Shown piece by piece: positions 53,146 through 63,941 of a stretch of 64,000 bases of DNA. Positions within the stretch are counted from its first letter, which is position 1; each line of letters starts with the position of its first letter. The position numbers and the translations under genes were made by a program. Origin of the DNA: Gammaproteobacteria bacterium (GTDB lineage: Bacteria; Pseudomonadota; Gammaproteobacteria; AKS1); the NCBI GenBank assembly GCA_027006175.1, contig JALTKS010000079.1:1-64000 (forward strand), written 5' to 3'. The notes under the pieces were generated by a model. It saw only the letters and a list, made by a program, of their open reading frames with translations, made no database searches and had not been told where the DNA came from.

Positions 53146-54327
53146 TTACCTAAGCAATTCGCTAATGCGGCTGACAGCCGATGCCAACATTTCCATGCTG
53201 GTGGCGTAGGAAAGACGCATATGACCGGGCGCACCGAAGGCAGAACCGGGAACAAGTGCTACTTTAGCGTCATCCAATAATTTTGCGGTGAATTCAATAT
53301 CATCCTTGCAGCCAAGTGCCTGCATGGCTTCACGCATATCGGGAAATGCGTAGAAGGTGCCATCGGATGGTAAACAGGTAACGCCGGGTAAATCGTTTAA
53401 TGCAGCGAGCAGCCAGTCGTGACGTTCTTTAAATGCCACCGTCATGTCAGACACGCACTGTTGGTTGCCATCAAGTGCCGCGGTAGCAGCTGCCTGAGCG
53501 ATAGAACAGGCACCAGAAGTACTTTGTGACTGTACTTTCTTCATCGCTTTAATGAGATCAGCCGGACCAGCGGCATAGCCGATACGCCAACCGGTCATTG
53601 AATAGGCTTTAGATACCCCATTTAGCACAATTGTGCGGTCATAGAGTTCAGGGCATACGGTCACAATGTTGCAGAAGGGCTCATCTGTCCAGAGAATATG
53701 TTCGTACATATCATCCGTGGCAATCAATACCTGTGGATGACGAAGCAAGACGTCTGCCAATGCTTCTAATTCGGCACGTCGATATGAGACACCCGTTGGA
53801 TTAGAAGGGCTATTAAGGACTAATAAACGGGTTTTATCGGTGATAGCCGCTTCAAGCTGTTCAGCCTGAAGTTTAAAATTCTGCTCGATACCGGCACTGA
53901 CAATAACCGGTTTAGCATCGGCTAATAACACCATATCGGGGTAAGAAACCCAGTATGGTGCAGGGATGATGACTTCATCACCATCATTGAGCATGGCTTG
54001 AGCAAGGTTATAAAAGCTTTGCTTGCCGCCAGAAGAAACAAGAATCTGTTCAGCGCTATAATCAAGTGCGTTATCACGCTTAAATTTGTTAATAACCGCC
54101 TGTTTTAAACCAGCCGTACCGTCAACAGGTGGGTATTTGGTCTGACCATCCGCAATGGCTTGCACGGCAGCGGCTTTGATATGCTCGGGGGTGTCGAAGT
54201 CAGGCTCACCGGCACCAAGATTAATAATATCTTCACCGGCAGCACGCAGTGCTTTGGCACGGGCATCGACCGCAAGGGTCGGCGATGGTTTAACGCGCTG
54301 AACGCGTTGTGAAAGCTTAATATCCAA
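53146..54327 (-). CDS. PLP-dependent aspartate-type aminotransferase
   Basis: A class I aminotransferase of 393 residues, the length of the Thermus-type aspartate aminotransferases (AspC/AspB, subgroup I-gamma). Marks are INLGAGEPDFDTPEHIK (about 35-51), SPSNPTGVSYRR (about 172-183), ATDDMYEHI (about 203-211) and the PLP lysine in NGVSKAYSMTGWRIGY (about 236-251). It exchanges amino groups between aspartate or a related acid and 2-oxoglutarate; a prephenate-type specificity is possible. It is divergent from uvrB with 104 bp between them and is not part of the glycan locus. Confidence 0.9.
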   Translation of the reverse strand: MDIKLSQRVQRVKPSPTLAVDARAKALRAAGEDIINLGAGEPDFDTPEHIKAAAVQAIADGQTKYPPVDGTAGLKQAVINKFKRDNALDYSAEQILVSSGGKQSFYNLAQAMLNDGDEVIIPAPYWVSYPDMVLLADAKPVIVSAGIEQNFKLQAEQLEAAITDKTRLLVLNSPSNPTGVSYRRAELEALADVLLRHPQVLIATDDMYEHILWTDEPFCNIVTVCPELYDRTIVLNGVSKAYSMTGWRIGYAAGPADLIKAMKKVQSQSTSGACSIAQAAATAALDGNQQCVSDMTVAFKERHDWLLAALNDLPGVTCLPSDGTFYAFPDMREAMQALGCKDDIEFTAKLLDDAKVALVPGSAFGAPGHMRLSYATSMEMLASAVSRISELLR

Positions 54328-54386
54328 AACGACTCATTCCTAATTAATGCGCCTATTATGACATAAACGGCGCGAATTTTAGCCGG

Positions 54387-54402
54387 CTGTAATATACTGC
54401 AT
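54387..54402 (+). promoter_or_regulatory. Degenerate LexA-box-like site before uvrB
   Basis: CTG-N10-CAT with an AT-rich centre (CTGTAATATACTGCAT) lies 30 bp before uvrB and contains a TATACT that could be a -10 element. The LexA consensus would be CTG-N10-CAG, so one half-site base is off. uvrB is an SOS gene in other gammaproteobacteria. The call rests on one imperfect match. Confidence 0.35.
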
Positions 54403-54431
54403 CGCTGAACTAAAAACCATGTATTGAGACC

Positions 54432-56432
54432 ATGTCACGACAATTTGAACTGCATACAGATTATACCCCATCTGGCGATCAACCAACCGCTATTAAAGCT
54501 ATGGTAGAAGGTTTAAATGATGGCGAAGCGGGGATGACACTTTTAGGGGTGACCGGCTCGGGTAAAACCTTCAGTATCGCTAATGTTATTGCTGAGGTGC
54601 AGCGCCCAGCCATCATTATGGCGCCGAATAAGACGCTGGCGGCCCAGCTCTATGGGGAAATGAAGGAGTTTTTCCCGAATAATGCGGTGGAATACTTCGT
54701 TTCTTATTATGACTATTACCAGCCAGAAGCGTATGTACCCAGTTCAGATACCTTTATTGATAAAGATGCGTCTATCAATGAACACATTGAACAAATGCGC
54801 CTGTCTGCCACCAAGGCGATTCTGGAACGCAAAGACACGATTATTGTTGCATCGGTGTCGGCCATTTATGGTTTGGGTGATCCAAAACTCTACATGGGCA
54901 TGTTGCTACACTTTGTAAAAGGGGAGCCGATTGAGCAGCGCGCCATTTTGCGCAAATTGGCGGAACTGCAATACACCCGTAACGATGTCGAACTGCGCCG
55001 CAGTACCTACCGTGTGCGAGGAGAGGTGATTGATATCTTTCCCGCAGACTCCGATCGTGAAGCCGTGCGCGTTGAGTTATTTGATGATGAAATTGAACAA
55101 CTCAGTTACTTTGATCCATTAACGGGTGAAATTTTACGTCGCGTTCCCAGACTAACGGTTTACCCTAAAACGCATTACGTTACGCCACGGCAAGTTTTGT
55201 TGGATGCGATTGAAGAGATTAAACTTGAACTGAAAGAACGTCTCGAGCACCTACGCACACACGATAAATTGGTTGAAGCACAACGACTCGAACAGCGCAC
55301 CCAGTTTGATATTGAAATGATTAACGAGCTGGGCTATTGCTCGGGTATTGAAAACTACTCACGCTATTTATCAGGGCGAGAACCCGGTGCAGCACCGCCT
55401 ACGTTATTTGATTATTTACCGGATGATGCCATCCTGGTGATCGATGAATCACATGTCACCGTGTCGCAAATAGGCGCGATGTATAAAGGTGATCGTTCGC
55501 GTAAGGAAACACTGGTGGAATACGGGTTTCGTTTGCCGTCTGCCCTGGATAATCGTCCGATGCGTTTTGATGAGTTTGAAAAAATATCACCACAAACTAT
55601 TTATGTGTCAGCAACGCCGGGTGATTATGAGAAAGAACACTCCGGCGCAATTATCGATCAAGTTGTACGGCCAACAGGTTTAACCGATCCGGATATTGAA
55701 ATCAGACCCGTAGCGACACAGGTCGATGACTTGTTATCAGAAGTTAAAATTCGTGCAGACAAGAATGAACGGGTATTAGTGACAACACTAACTAAACGTA
55801 TGTCTGAAGATCTTACTGATTATTTAGCAGAACATGGTGTGCGTGTTCGATACCTTCATTCTGATATTGATACGGTTGAACGAACGGAAATTTTACGTGA
55901 TCTGCGTTTAGGTGAGTTTGATGTGTTGGTCGGCATTAATTTATTACGAGAAGGGCTGGATTTACCGGAAGTATCGCTAGTTGCCATTCTGGATGCTGAT
56001 AAAGAAGGCTTCTTGCGTTCTGAACGATCGCTTATTCAAACGATTGGTCGAGCAGCGCGTAATCTGGAAGGCAGGGCGATTTTGTATGCCGATCGTATCA
56101 CTGGCTCAATGCAAAAGGCGATTGATGAAACAGATCGACGTCGTAAGAAACAGGAAGCACATAATAAGAAGCATGGTATTACCCCGAAGAGTGTTAAAAG
56201 AGCGGTGATGGATGTGATGCAGGCGGGTTATTCTGATGTGAAGGGCAGTGTGAAACAATTTGCGAAAGTGGCTGAAGAGGTGATTGAGTATAATGCGATG
56301 TCACCGGCGCAATTAGAAAAGAGTATTACTAAAATGGAACAAGAGATGTACAAACATGCCCAGAATCTGGAGTTTGAAGAGGCAGGGAAGATTCGGGATA
56401 AAATTGCGCATATTCGGGATTTGCAGCGGTAA
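54432..56432 (+). CDS. uvrB: Excinuclease ABC subunit B
   Basis: A full-length UvrB of 666 residues. The Walker A is [11 protein letters not shown] (about 37-47). The damage-binding beta-hairpin region is [12 protein letters not shown] (about 92-103), and the Walker B is VIDESHV (about 336-342). Helicase motifs V and VI read [20 protein letters not shown] and QTIGRAARN. The C-terminal UVR domain (about 625-660) binds UvrC. It takes part in nucleotide excision repair with UvrA and UvrC. It is a housekeeping gene that separates the main glycan locus from gmd-fcl-manC. Confidence 0.98.
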   Translation: MSRQFELHTDYTPSGDQPTAIKAMVEGLNDGEAGMTLLGVTGSGKTFSIANVIAEVQRPAIIMAPNKTLAAQLYGEMKEFFPNNAVEYFVSYYDYYQPEAYVPSSDTFIDKDASINEHIEQMRLSATKAILERKDTIIVASVSAIYGLGDPKLYMGMLLHFVKGEPIEQRAILRKLAELQYTRNDVELRRSTYRVRGEVIDIFPADSDREAVRVELFDDEIEQLSYFDPLTGEILRRVPRLTVYPKTHYVTPRQVLLDAIEEIKLELKERLEHLRTHDKLVEAQRLEQRTQFDIEMINELGYCSGIENYSRYLSGREPGAAPPTLFDYLPDDAILVIDESHVTVSQIGAMYKGDRSRKETLVEYGFRLPSALDNRPMRFDEFEKISPQTIYVSATPGDYEKEHSGAIIDQVVRPTGLTDPDIEIRPVATQVDDLLSEVKIRADKNERVLVTTLTKRMSEDLTDYLAEHGVRVRYLHSDIDTVERTEILRDLRLGEFDVLVGINLLREGLDLPEVSLVAILDADKEGFLRSERSLIQTIGRAARNLEGRAILYADRITGSMQKAIDETDRRRKKQEAHNKKHGITPKSVKRAVMDVMQAGYSDVKGSVKQFAKVAEEVIEYNAMSPAQLEKSITKMEQEMYKHAQNLEFEEAGKIRDKIAHIRDLQR

Positions 56433-56458
56433 AAAGAGGTACTTGGTGAGTTTCCGGA

Positions 56459-56543
56459 GTCTGCCATTATAAATTGCTTGCTACCTCAGGGAATCTCCCT
56501 TTGGTCGATTCAATTCGGTATCAAGCAATTTATAATGACAGAC
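56459..56543. repeat. 85-bp imperfect palindromic element between uvrB and gmd
   Basis: Two 27-nt arms at 56459-56485 and 56517-56543 are inverted copies matching at 25 of 27 positions, with weaker pairing extending outward. The 31-nt spacer contains a small nested hairpin (GGGA-ATC-TCCC). The stem is AT-rich in its outer half. There is no trailing T run, so a plain terminator is unlikely. It looks like a small palindromic repeat or MITE-like element; no second copy is seen in the window. Confidence 0.8.
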
Positions 56544-56598
56544 TACTAGATTTGTTAAATATGATAATATTCATAAAAATAAAGTTAATGGACAAATA

Positions 56599-57687
56599 AT
56601 GGCAAAAGTCGCACTTATATCGGGAGTCACGGGGCAAGATGGTGCCTATTTAGCAGAGTTTTTGCTTAAAAAAGGCTATGAAGTTCATGGCATTAAGCGC
56701 CGTGCTTCATCATTTAATACAGATCGTATTGATCACCTGTATCAAGATCCTCATGTGGAGAACCGGAAGTTTGTTCTCCATTACGGTGATTTGAGTGATT
56801 CCACGAATTTAATTCGTATTATTCAGGAAGTGCAGCCGGATGAAATTTACAATCTGGGTGCGCAGAGTCATGTGGCTGTATCATTTGAGAGTCCAGAATA
56901 CACCGCTGATACAGTGGGGCTTGGTGCACTTCGTATTCTTGAAGCAATTCGTGTTGCGGGTCTGGAAAAGAAAACCAAATATTATCAGGCATCAACCTCT
57001 GAATTATTTGGTGATGTACAAGAAATTCCTCAAAAAGAAACCACGCCGTTTTATCCGCGTTCGCCGTATGCCGCTGCAAAACTGTATGCATATTGGATAA
57101 CCGTTAATTACCGCGAAGCGTATGGCATGTATGCCTGTAACGGTATTTTGTTTAATCACGAATCCCCTGTGCGTGGTGAAACATTTGTAACGCGCAAGAT
57201 TACCCGGGCGATGGCGCGTATTAGTTTGGGGCTTCAGGATTGCGTCTACCTCGGTAACATGAATGCTCTCCGGGATTGGGGGCATGCAAAAGATTATGTT
57301 GAGATGCAGTGGTTGATGTTGCAACAAGATGAACCGGATGATTTTTGTATTGCAACCGGTGTTCAATATTCAGTGCGGGATTTTTGTAATGCAGCTTACG
57401 GCCATTTAAATAAAACGATTCGCTGGGAAGGCGAGGGCGTTGATGAAAAAGGTTATGATTCAGAAACAGGTCAATGTATTGTTGCTGTTGACCCACGTTA
57501 TTTCCGCCCAACAGAAGTTGAAACATTATTAGGCGATCCATCAAAGGCAAAAGAAAAATTAGGCTGGACACCAAAAATCACGTTTGAAGAAATGGTGCAT
57601 GAAATGATGGAGCATGATCTGGAGCTTGCCAAGCGTGATTCATTAGTGAAAGAGCATGGGTTTAAAGCGTATGACTATCATGAATAG
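56599..57687 (+). CDS. gmd: GDP-mannose 4,6-dehydratase
   Basis: A 362-residue SDR close to Gmd. The coenzyme motif is [16 protein letters not shown] (about 8-23), with [16 protein letters not shown] (about 34-49) specific to the family. The active site is STSELFG (about 132-138) and [15 protein letters not shown] (about 152-166). [16 protein letters not shown] (about 190-205) is also typical. It makes GDP-4-keto-6-deoxy-mannose, the substrate of the next gene. The preceding 166-bp gap holds the palindromic element and probably the promoter of gmd-fcl-manC. Confidence 0.96.
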   Translation: MAKVALISGVTGQDGAYLAEFLLKKGYEVHGIKRRASSFNTDRIDHLYQDPHVENRKFVLHYGDLSDSTNLIRIIQEVQPDEIYNLGAQSHVAVSFESPEYTADTVGLGALRILEAIRVAGLEKKTKYYQASTSELFGDVQEIPQKETTPFYPRSPYAAAKLYAYWITVNYREAYGMYACNGILFNHESPVRGETFVTRKITRAMARISLGLQDCVYLGNMNALRDWGHAKDYVEMQWLMLQQDEPDDFCIATGVQYSVRDFCNAAYGHLNKTIRWEGEGVDEKGYDSETGQCIVAVDPRYFRPTEVETLLGDPSKAKEKLGWTPKITFEEMVHEMMEHDLELAKRDSLVKEHGFKAYDYHE

Positions 57688-57724
57688 TTTATTGAGCCTA
57701 TCAAAGTAGATATCAGTTTTGAAA

Positions 57725-58693
57725 ATGGAAAAAAATAATAAAATTTACGTGGCGGGACACCGAGGTCTGGTTGGTGCCGCAATATTGAGACAGCTTGATC
57801 GCGAGGGTTTTTCAAATATTGTAACGCGTACACACGCCGAACTGGATTTATGTCATCAATCTGCTGTACAAACTTTTTTTGAAAAAGAAAAACCCGAATT
57901 TGTAATATTAGCAGCAGCTAAGGTGGGGGGTATTCATGCTAACAATACATACCCTGCTGATTTTATTTATAAGAACATGATGATCGAGGCGAATGTTGTC
58001 GATGCTTCATATCAAAACAATGTTAAACAGTTGTTGTTTCTAGGGAGTTCCTGTATTTACCCGCGTTTGGCAGAACAGCCTATGCGAGAAGAGTCGTTAT
58101 TAACCAGCGAACTTGAATCAACCAATGAGCCTTATGCTATTGCCAAGATTGCCGGTATTAAGCTTTGTGAATCGTATAATCGTCAATACGGTACCGATTA
58201 CCGTTCAGTCATGCCAACCAATTTATATGGGCAAGGTGATAACTTTCATCCAGAAAACTCTCATGTTATTCCTGCCTTGATAAGACGTTTCCATGAGGCA
58301 AAACTTAATGGCGATAAGCAAGTGTCCGTTTGGGGAACAGGAAATGCCAAACGTGAATTTTTGCATGTGGATGATATGGCGGCGGCATCACTGTTTGTTT
58401 TGCAATTAGATGATGATGTATATAAAGCGAATACGGAAGCCATGTTGTCACACATTAATATCGGTACAGGGCTGGATTGCAGTATCCGCGATATGGCGGA
58501 AACAATAAAAAAAGTAGTCGGTTTTGAAGGTGAGTTGGTTTTTGATACCTCCAAACCGGATGGCCCACCAAGAAAATTATTAGATGTATCTCGGTTAAAG
58601 GCCATGGGCTGGCAATCATCTATATCACTCGAACAAGGACTTTCGTTGACATACCAGTGGTTTGTCGAGAATGAAGGGCGCTTTCGAGCCTAA
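57725..58693 (+). CDS. fcl: GDP-L-fucose synthase
   Basis: A 322-residue SDR. The coenzyme motif is [16 protein letters not shown] (about 7-22). The catalytic region reads [14 protein letters not shown] (about 104-117) and [19 protein letters not shown] (about 134-152). It epimerises and reduces the Gmd product to GDP-L-fucose. I prefer ATG 57725; TTG 57719 would add two residues. It follows gmd by 37 bp and precedes manC by 15 bp. Confidence 0.95.
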   Translation: MEKNNKIYVAGHRGLVGAAILRQLDREGFSNIVTRTHAELDLCHQSAVQTFFEKEKPEFVILAAAKVGGIHANNTYPADFIYKNMMIEANVVDASYQNNVKQLLFLGSSCIYPRLAEQPMREESLLTSELESTNEPYAIAKIAGIKLCESYNRQYGTDYRSVMPTNLYGQGDNFHPENSHVIPALIRRFHEAKLNGDKQVSVWGTGNAKREFLHVDDMAAASLFVLQLDDDVYKANTEAMLSHINIGTGLDCSIRDMAETIKKVVGFEGELVFDTSKPDGPPRKLLDVSRLKAMGWQSSISLEQGLSLTYQWFVENEGRFRA

Positions 58694-58708
58694 TATGAGA
58701 GTTTTTAA

Positions 58709-60124
58709 ATGATACCCGTTATTTTATCCGGTGGCTCAGGTAGTCGTTTGTGGCCATTGTCACGAGAAAGTTATCCGAAACAGTTTCTGCCATTAACTTC
58801 AGAACAATCGATGTTGTGCGAGACCTTGCAGCGTCTTGATGGTGTCGATAATTTATCTAAGCCAATCGTTGTTTGTAATGAGCAGCATCGTTTCCTTGTT
58901 GCCGAACAATTACGTGGTATGCAGGTTTTACCGCACTCTATTGTATTAGAGCCAGAAGGGCGCAATACTGCTCCTGCTGTTGCGATTGCGGCGTTGGCTA
59001 TTATGGAGCAAGGTGAAGATGCATTGATGTTGGTGCTACCGGCTGATCACGTGATTGAAGATATTAGTGCTTTCCACCAAACCCTGGCTGTCGCACGTCA
59101 ATCTGCAGAGCAAGGTAAACTGGTAACATTTGGTATCGTTCCGACTGCGCCTGAAACAGGTTATGGTTATATTAAATCAAATCAAACTTATGATGCTTTA
59201 GCTGAATTGAATGCTGTCCCAGTAGCGCAATTTGTTGAAAAGCCTGATATGGCTACGGCAGAATCCTATGTTGCGTCAGGAGATTATTTCTGGAACAGCG
59301 GCATGTTTTTGTTTAAAGCGAGTTGTTTTCTATCTGAGTTAGAGCAACAAGCGCCTGAGATGTTAAACCTATGTCGTCAGGCTTTCTCCGGTGCGACTCA
59401 TGATATGGATTTTGTTCGTCTTGATAATGAGGCATTTATTAGCATCAAGGCTGATTCGATTGATTATGCGGTGATGGAGAAAACCGATAAAGCGGTAGTG
59501 GTACCATTGAATGCAGGCTGGAATGATATTGGCTCATGGTCAGCCTTATCGGATGTTTCAAATAAAGATGAACAAAGCAATGTGGTCAGCGGTGATGTGC
59601 TGATTGAAAGTAGTCAGAACTGTTATGTTCGCTCTGAGCATCGTCTCGTTGCAGCATTGGGTGTACAGGATCAGGTGATTATTGAAACAGCTGATGCGGT
59701 TTTAGTTGCATCGACAGATAAAGCACAAGAAGTAAAACGGATTGTTGAACGTTTGAAGCTGGATGAACGTTCAGAACGATTGCATCATCGTCGTGTTTTT
59801 CGCCCTTGGGGTAATTATGAAAGTATTGATGAGGGTGAACGTTTTTTAGTTAAGCGCATTGTTGTTAATCCGGGTGCAAGCTTGTCACTACAAATGCACG
59901 AGCATCGGGCAGAACATTGGGTTGTTGTCACTGGCACAGCGAAAGTAACCCGTGGTGATGAGGTAATGGAATTACATGAGGATGAGTCAACCTATATCCC
60001 GGTTGGAATGAAACACCGCCTGGAAAACCAGACGAATGTACCACTTGAAATTATTGAAGTGCAAACCGGTGGTTATTTAGGTGAAGATGACATCGTTCGA
60101 TTTGATGATGTTTATGGTCGATAA
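58709..60124 (+). CDS. manC: Mannose-1-phosphate guanylyltransferase/mannose-6-phosphate isomerase
   Basis: A 471-residue type II bifunctional protein. The guanylyltransferase domain begins with ILSGGSGSRLWPLSRESYPK (4-23) and has VEKPD and FWNSGMFLF further on. The C-terminal cupin isomerase domain contains FLVKRIVVNPGASLSLQMH and HRAEHWVVVTGTAKV. It makes GDP-mannose, the starting point for gmd and fcl. The set lacks a phosphomannomutase here, which must be elsewhere. Confidence 0.95.
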   Translation: MIPVILSGGSGSRLWPLSRESYPKQFLPLTSEQSMLCETLQRLDGVDNLSKPIVVCNEQHRFLVAEQLRGMQVLPHSIVLEPEGRNTAPAVAIAALAIMEQGEDALMLVLPADHVIEDISAFHQTLAVARQSAEQGKLVTFGIVPTAPETGYGYIKSNQTYDALAELNAVPVAQFVEKPDMATAESYVASGDYFWNSGMFLFKASCFLSELEQQAPEMLNLCRQAFSGATHDMDFVRLDNEAFISIKADSIDYAVMEKTDKAVVVPLNAGWNDIGSWSALSDVSNKDEQSNVVSGDVLIESSQNCYVRSEHRLVAALGVQDQVIIETADAVLVASTDKAQEVKRIVERLKLDERSERLHHRRVFRPWGNYESIDEGERFLVKRIVVNPGASLSLQMHEHRAEHWVVVTGTAKVTRGDEVMELHEDESTYIPVGMKHRLENQTNVPLEIIEVQTGGYLGEDDIVRFDDVYGR

Positions 60125-60148
60125 ATTATTGCAAGGTAAGACAGGAAA

Positions 60149-62548
60149 TTGAAAAAACGTAGAGGCCTGGTTTTTTTATGGTTCATCTTGTTGATGGCTT
60201 TGTTTTACTTCGTTCCGGATATTAGTTTCGAAGATAATACCTCTCCTCAACCGAGCAGCATGGATTTGTCATCTGTTTTACTTTCCCCTGTTAATTATGA
60301 GAAACAGGTAAAACCTGTTCTTGAAAAGCGCTGTGTCGTTTGTCACGGCTGTTATGATGCGCCTTGTCAGTTAAAGCTATCATCCAGTGAAGGGATAAAG
60401 CGCGGTGCCAGTGAAACACGGATTTATGAGCCACGCCGAATCAAAAGCATTCCACCCAGCCGTTTATTTATTGATGCAAAGAGCACAGAAGAATGGCGAA
60501 CACGAGGTTTTTTTCCTGTTATCAACGAAGGTGAGAAAAGCGTTGAAAATAATTTAAGAGATTCTGTTCTGTATCAATTGCTTAGGCATAAAAAAGAAAA
60601 TCCTCAGCCTACTTCAAAGAAATTGCCAGATGATTTTACGCTCTCGTTAAATCGTGAACAGACATGCCCGGATTTAAAATCAGTGAGTAAGTTCAAGACT
60701 GAACATCCAATGTGGGGCATGCCTTATGCCATGCCTAATCTGCATGATTCTGAGTATCAAACATTAGTGTCATGGATAGCGCAAGGTAGTCCATTATCCA
60801 CAAATGTTGAACCATCGTTGGACACAAAAAAGCAAATTATGTCATGGGAGAATTTTCTCAACACAGACACAAACAAACAAAAATTAGTGAGTCGCTATTT
60901 ATATGAACATTTATTTCATGCACATATTCATTTTTCTGGAACGGGAAATCGCGAGTTCTATCGACTGGTTCGTTCTTCCACGCCAACAGGGTTAGCTATT
61001 AATGAGATAGCAACATTACGACCTCATGATGATCCGGGTGTAAAACCATTTTACTATCGGTTATTGCCATACCAGCCTAGTATTGTAACGAAAAATCACA
61101 TCGTCTATGAGTTTTCTGACAAACGAATGCAGCGGTTTCGAGAGTTATTTTTACAACCTGAATATGAAGTAAGTTCGGCACCTTCCTACGCCCCGGAGAT
61201 TACATCAAATCCTTTCAAAGTTTATGCTGAAATTCCAGCCGTATCACGCTACCGATTTATGCTGGATGACGCGCATTTCTTTATTGAGGGCTTTGTTAAA
61301 GGACCGGTCTGCCGTGGACAATTGGCGTTAAATGTTATTGAAGATCAATTTTGGGTAGTTTTCTTTAATCCCGACAAACCGATTATTACTAACAACAGTC
61401 AGTTTATTGAAAAAATGTCATCTGATTTAGAGTTGCCTGATGACTTTAATAGCAAGTTGGATTTATTTCGTATCTGGACAGATTATTGGAAGAAACAACG
61501 ACGTTACATGGAAGCAAAACAGGCATGGTTCAAAAAAATGGGCACCCATAAACTTGAGCATGCAATGGATTTCCTTTGGGATGGTGATAATGGTAATCCA
61601 AATGCAGCATTAACTGTTTTCAGGCACTTTGATAGTGGTTCGGTTTCTTATGGTCTGGTTGGTAGTGAACCAGAGACCACATGGGTGATTGATTTTCCGT
61701 TGTTAGAGAGAATTCATTATCTACTGGTTGCTGATTTCAATGTTTATGGGAATATTGGTCACCGCTTGGGAACGCGCATTTATATGGATTTCTTACGCAT
61801 GGAGGGAGAAGATTCTTTTCTTGCTTTTTTGCCGGTAAATCGACGTAAAGAAATACGTGATAAATGGTATATAGGACAACGCCAGAAAATTGAAAGTCTG
61901 TTTTCCGCACCACAAGAGTGGCTAAAGACGGAATCAGTGAGTGATTATAAAACCAAGGATCCTCAAAAAGAACTTTATCAACGAATTAAAGCACGACTCG
62001 CTAGTGCGGTTAATTTTTCCAGGCCGATGAATCACTGCGCTAGTATGAACTGTTCCTCTTCACCTCCCGCGGAGGTTGTCGAACGGGCTGATCGCGCTAT
62101 GAGCGAGATTGCAGAACTGCAAGGGCGGCAACTGCATGCCTTTCCTGATGTTGCTTTTGTACGCGTGACGACAGATAGCCCATCCAATGATCTCACTTAT
62201 AGTTTGATTAGAAATAAGGCCTATAAAAATGTGACGTCATTTCTGGCCGATGAACGTGAGCGAGATCGTGCCGATATTGAAAAAGATACCATGACAGTAG
62301 TGAAATGGCTCGAAGGCTCTTACCCTAATTTCTTTTTTACGGTGGATCTGGCCGATATAGATGAATTCTCAAAACGCTGTGCGGCAATACAAAACAAGAA
62401 TGACTATGAAAAGTTTGTCGACAAATACGGTGTTAGAAGAACGAACCCGATGTTCTGGGAAATGGCAGACTGGTTTCAGGATAAATATAAACAAAACAAA
62501 CCCATTACGTCAGGGCTCTTTGATCTGAATCGTTATCAGAATCACTAG
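60149..62548 (+). CDS. cti: Fatty acid cis/trans isomerase
   Basis: A 799-residue Cti. It has an N-terminal signal or anchor helix (about 7-22) and a cytochrome c-type haem motif, CVVCH (C62, C65, H66). The rest is the periplasmic catalytic region, with RIKSIPPSRLFIDAKS, SRYLYEHLFHAHIHF and DFPLLERIHYLLVADFNVYGN. Cti converts cis to trans unsaturated fatty acids of membrane phospholipids under solvent or heat stress, without ATP. TTG start. Its stop overlaps the stop of the opposite gene in a CTAG palindrome. Confidence 0.93.
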   Translation: MKKRRGLVFLWFILLMALFYFVPDISFEDNTSPQPSSMDLSSVLLSPVNYEKQVKPVLEKRCVVCHGCYDAPCQLKLSSSEGIKRGASETRIYEPRRIKSIPPSRLFIDAKSTEEWRTRGFFPVINEGEKSVENNLRDSVLYQLLRHKKENPQPTSKKLPDDFTLSLNREQTCPDLKSVSKFKTEHPMWGMPYAMPNLHDSEYQTLVSWIAQGSPLSTNVEPSLDTKKQIMSWENFLNTDTNKQKLVSRYLYEHLFHAHIHFSGTGNREFYRLVRSSTPTGLAINEIATLRPHDDPGVKPFYYRLLPYQPSIVTKNHIVYEFSDKRMQRFRELFLQPEYEVSSAPSYAPEITSNPFKVYAEIPAVSRYRFMLDDAHFFIEGFVKGPVCRGQLALNVIEDQFWVVFFNPDKPIITNNSQFIEKMSSDLELPDDFNSKLDLFRIWTDYWKKQRRYMEAKQAWFKKMGTHKLEHAMDFLWDGDNGNPNAALTVFRHFDSGSVSYGLVGSEPETTWVIDFPLLERIHYLLVADFNVYGNIGHRLGTRIYMDFLRMEGEDSFLAFLPVNRRKEIRDKWYIGQRQKIESLFSAPQEWLKTESVSDYKTKDPQKELYQRIKARLASAVNFSRPMNHCASMNCSSSPPAEVVERADRAMSEIAELQGRQLHAFPDVAFVRVTTDSPSNDLTYSLIRNKAYKNVTSFLADERERDRADIEKDTMTVVKWLEGSYPNFFFTVDLADIDEFSKRCAAIQNKNDYEKFVDKYGVRRTNPMFWEMADWFQDKYKQNKPITSGLFDLNRYQNH

Positions 62549-62979
62549 TGCTGTTGTTGGCGGATTATTTCTAATAGTTTTGGAAGTTTTGTTTTAAGTT
62601 GTTCTTTAGAAATGAATTCCTGGGGCATGTTTATTTTATAAATGCCATTTTTATCGGGCTCTGTTAATAGCCATAAGCCTTGTTGTCCCACCTTAAAGTT
62701 TATGTCATCGCCTCTTTGGGCAGAATTTTTATGTGTTGAAACATATATTAATACTATTTCTTGTATATTACCCTTAAGAATTGTATCAATATTTAGAACG
62801 CCAAGTGATGATTTCGTTTTATTAATTGTTATGTGTGTTGTGCCAATGTAAGTAGCTTCAACTATAAGAGACGAGTTCTTAACTAACGTAGCATCTGGTA
62901 CGGCGAGCCACATTGCATCAGAGTGAGCAGATGCAATTATTACCCATGAAGCGAGTAATAATAGAATAGATCTTTTCAT
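62545..62979 (-). CDS. Small secreted protein of unknown function
   Basis: A 144-residue protein with a clear signal peptide (charged MKR, hydrophobic 4-16, then ASAHS-type cleavage near residue 20). The mature part has beta-rich segments such as SLIVEATYIGTT and GLWLLTEPDKNGIYK and no cysteines. I do not recognise the family with certainty. It is convergent with cti, and its stop lies in the shared CTAG. A 37-bp gap separates it from the upstream protease gene on the same strand, so they may be co-transcribed. Confidence 0.75.
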   Translation of the reverse strand: MKRSILLLLASWVIIASAHSDAMWLAVPDATLVKNSSLIVEATYIGTTHITINKTKSSLGVLNIDTILKGNIQEIVLIYVSTHKNSAQRGDDINFKVGQQGLWLLTEPDKNGIYKINMPQEFISKEQLKTKLPKLLEIIRQQQH

Positions 62980-63016
62980 TTAAATCTCAAATAATGAAGT
63001 TATTAAATAGTCACGA

Positions 63017-63805
63017 CTATGCTGATGTACGTAGGCGTTTAAAAAAGCCGAGTAAGCCAATCGCTGTTAGGAATAAAAATGGTGCAGCAGGAATTGGTAC
63101 GATGGAAGGGGCACCATAAATTGATTGAATACCCGCAATATCATCATCACTAAGACGGAAGTTTGGAGCAGTATAAGTGGCGAACATTACAGAGCCTACA
63201 ACCGTACTGTGACCTAAACCGATTGCATGCCCAATTTCATGTAATAGTACTGTTGCCAAGTCAATAGTGTTAATCCAATCTTCACTATCATCAAGATGTA
63301 TATCACCAGCCACAGAGCCATTTGAAAAAGTTGTTTGTGAGCCCGGACCGTAGGCATGTGCTAGTTCTTTACCGGCTCCATCAATGTATATTGCTCCAAT
63401 ACGAATATCACCAAATGATGCACTACCAGTTTCAGAAAGGCCAAAATCAACACCACTATCAGCAACTTGCCCAAGATTAGTGAAACCAGAAACACTCGCC
63501 CACATATTAAATGCATCGTTAATAAGTTCAGGGATAACTATGCCAGGATTCAGGGCATCCAGACTAGTTGTTGTTGCTGTTCCATGAGTGTCACTTGCTA
63601 TTGGGTTTGATGAAATACCTTCACCAATAATACTCCAGGTAGCGCCACCTGCTGTTGCAGGCGTACTGCTGGATGTTGGGTGTCGGGCCGTGTTTGCGCC
63701 TGGGTTCCAGGCCGAATCTAAGACAGCAAAACTATGTGCAGATGTTGAAAAGGACAAAAATGCTGAAAAAGCGATTAGTTTTAATGTATTTGAGTTAAGT
63801 ATCAT
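63017..63805 (-). CDS. Matrixin-like zinc metalloprotease with VPxPA C-terminal sorting tail
   Basis: A 262-residue exported protein. The signal peptide is about residues 1-26. The catalytic zinc motif [12 protein letters not shown] lies at 189-200 (H189, E190, H193, H199), followed by a Met-turn candidate at M207, as in matrixins. The C-terminus has VPIPA (236-240), a hydrophobic helix and KRLR, the pattern of PEP-CTERM/VPLPA sorting signals processed by an exosortase. The protein would therefore be anchored or released at the surface. The substrate is unknown. Confidence 0.85.
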   Translation of the reverse strand: MILNSNTLKLIAFSAFLSFSTSAHSFAVLDSAWNPGANTARHPTSSSTPATAGGATWSIIGEGISSNPIASDTHGTATTTSLDALNPGIVIPELINDAFNMWASVSGFTNLGQVADSGVDFGLSETGSASFGDIRIGAIYIDGAGKELAHAYGPGSQTTFSNGSVAGDIHLDDSEDWINTIDLATVLLHEIGHAIGLGHSTVVGSVMFATYTAPNFRLSDDDIAGIQSIYGAPSIVPIPAAPFLFLTAIGLLGFFKRLRTSA

Positions 63806-63941
63806 TTTAGCAGCCTTCTTTCCATAGTTGGTTTTTGTATGATAGTTTCGATACTAATATATATTTCAGGTTTTCACTATACTTTTGCGGGATATTTGAC
63901 ACAACTGTTAAAGAAAGTAGAATGCCGTCTGCTTAAGCAAT

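Noticed and set aside
56459-56543. Palindrome as the uvrB terminator
   Set aside because: The stem is long and AT-rich with no T tract; a terminator role is not supported.
56534-56568. Sigma-70 promoter for gmd (ATGACA and TATGAT)
   Set aside because: The elements are present, but the 19-nt spacing is long and the match overlaps the palindrome, so it was not listed as a feature.
57004-57574. Minus-strand open frames within gmd
   Set aside because: They are antisense shadows of a highly conserved enzyme gene.
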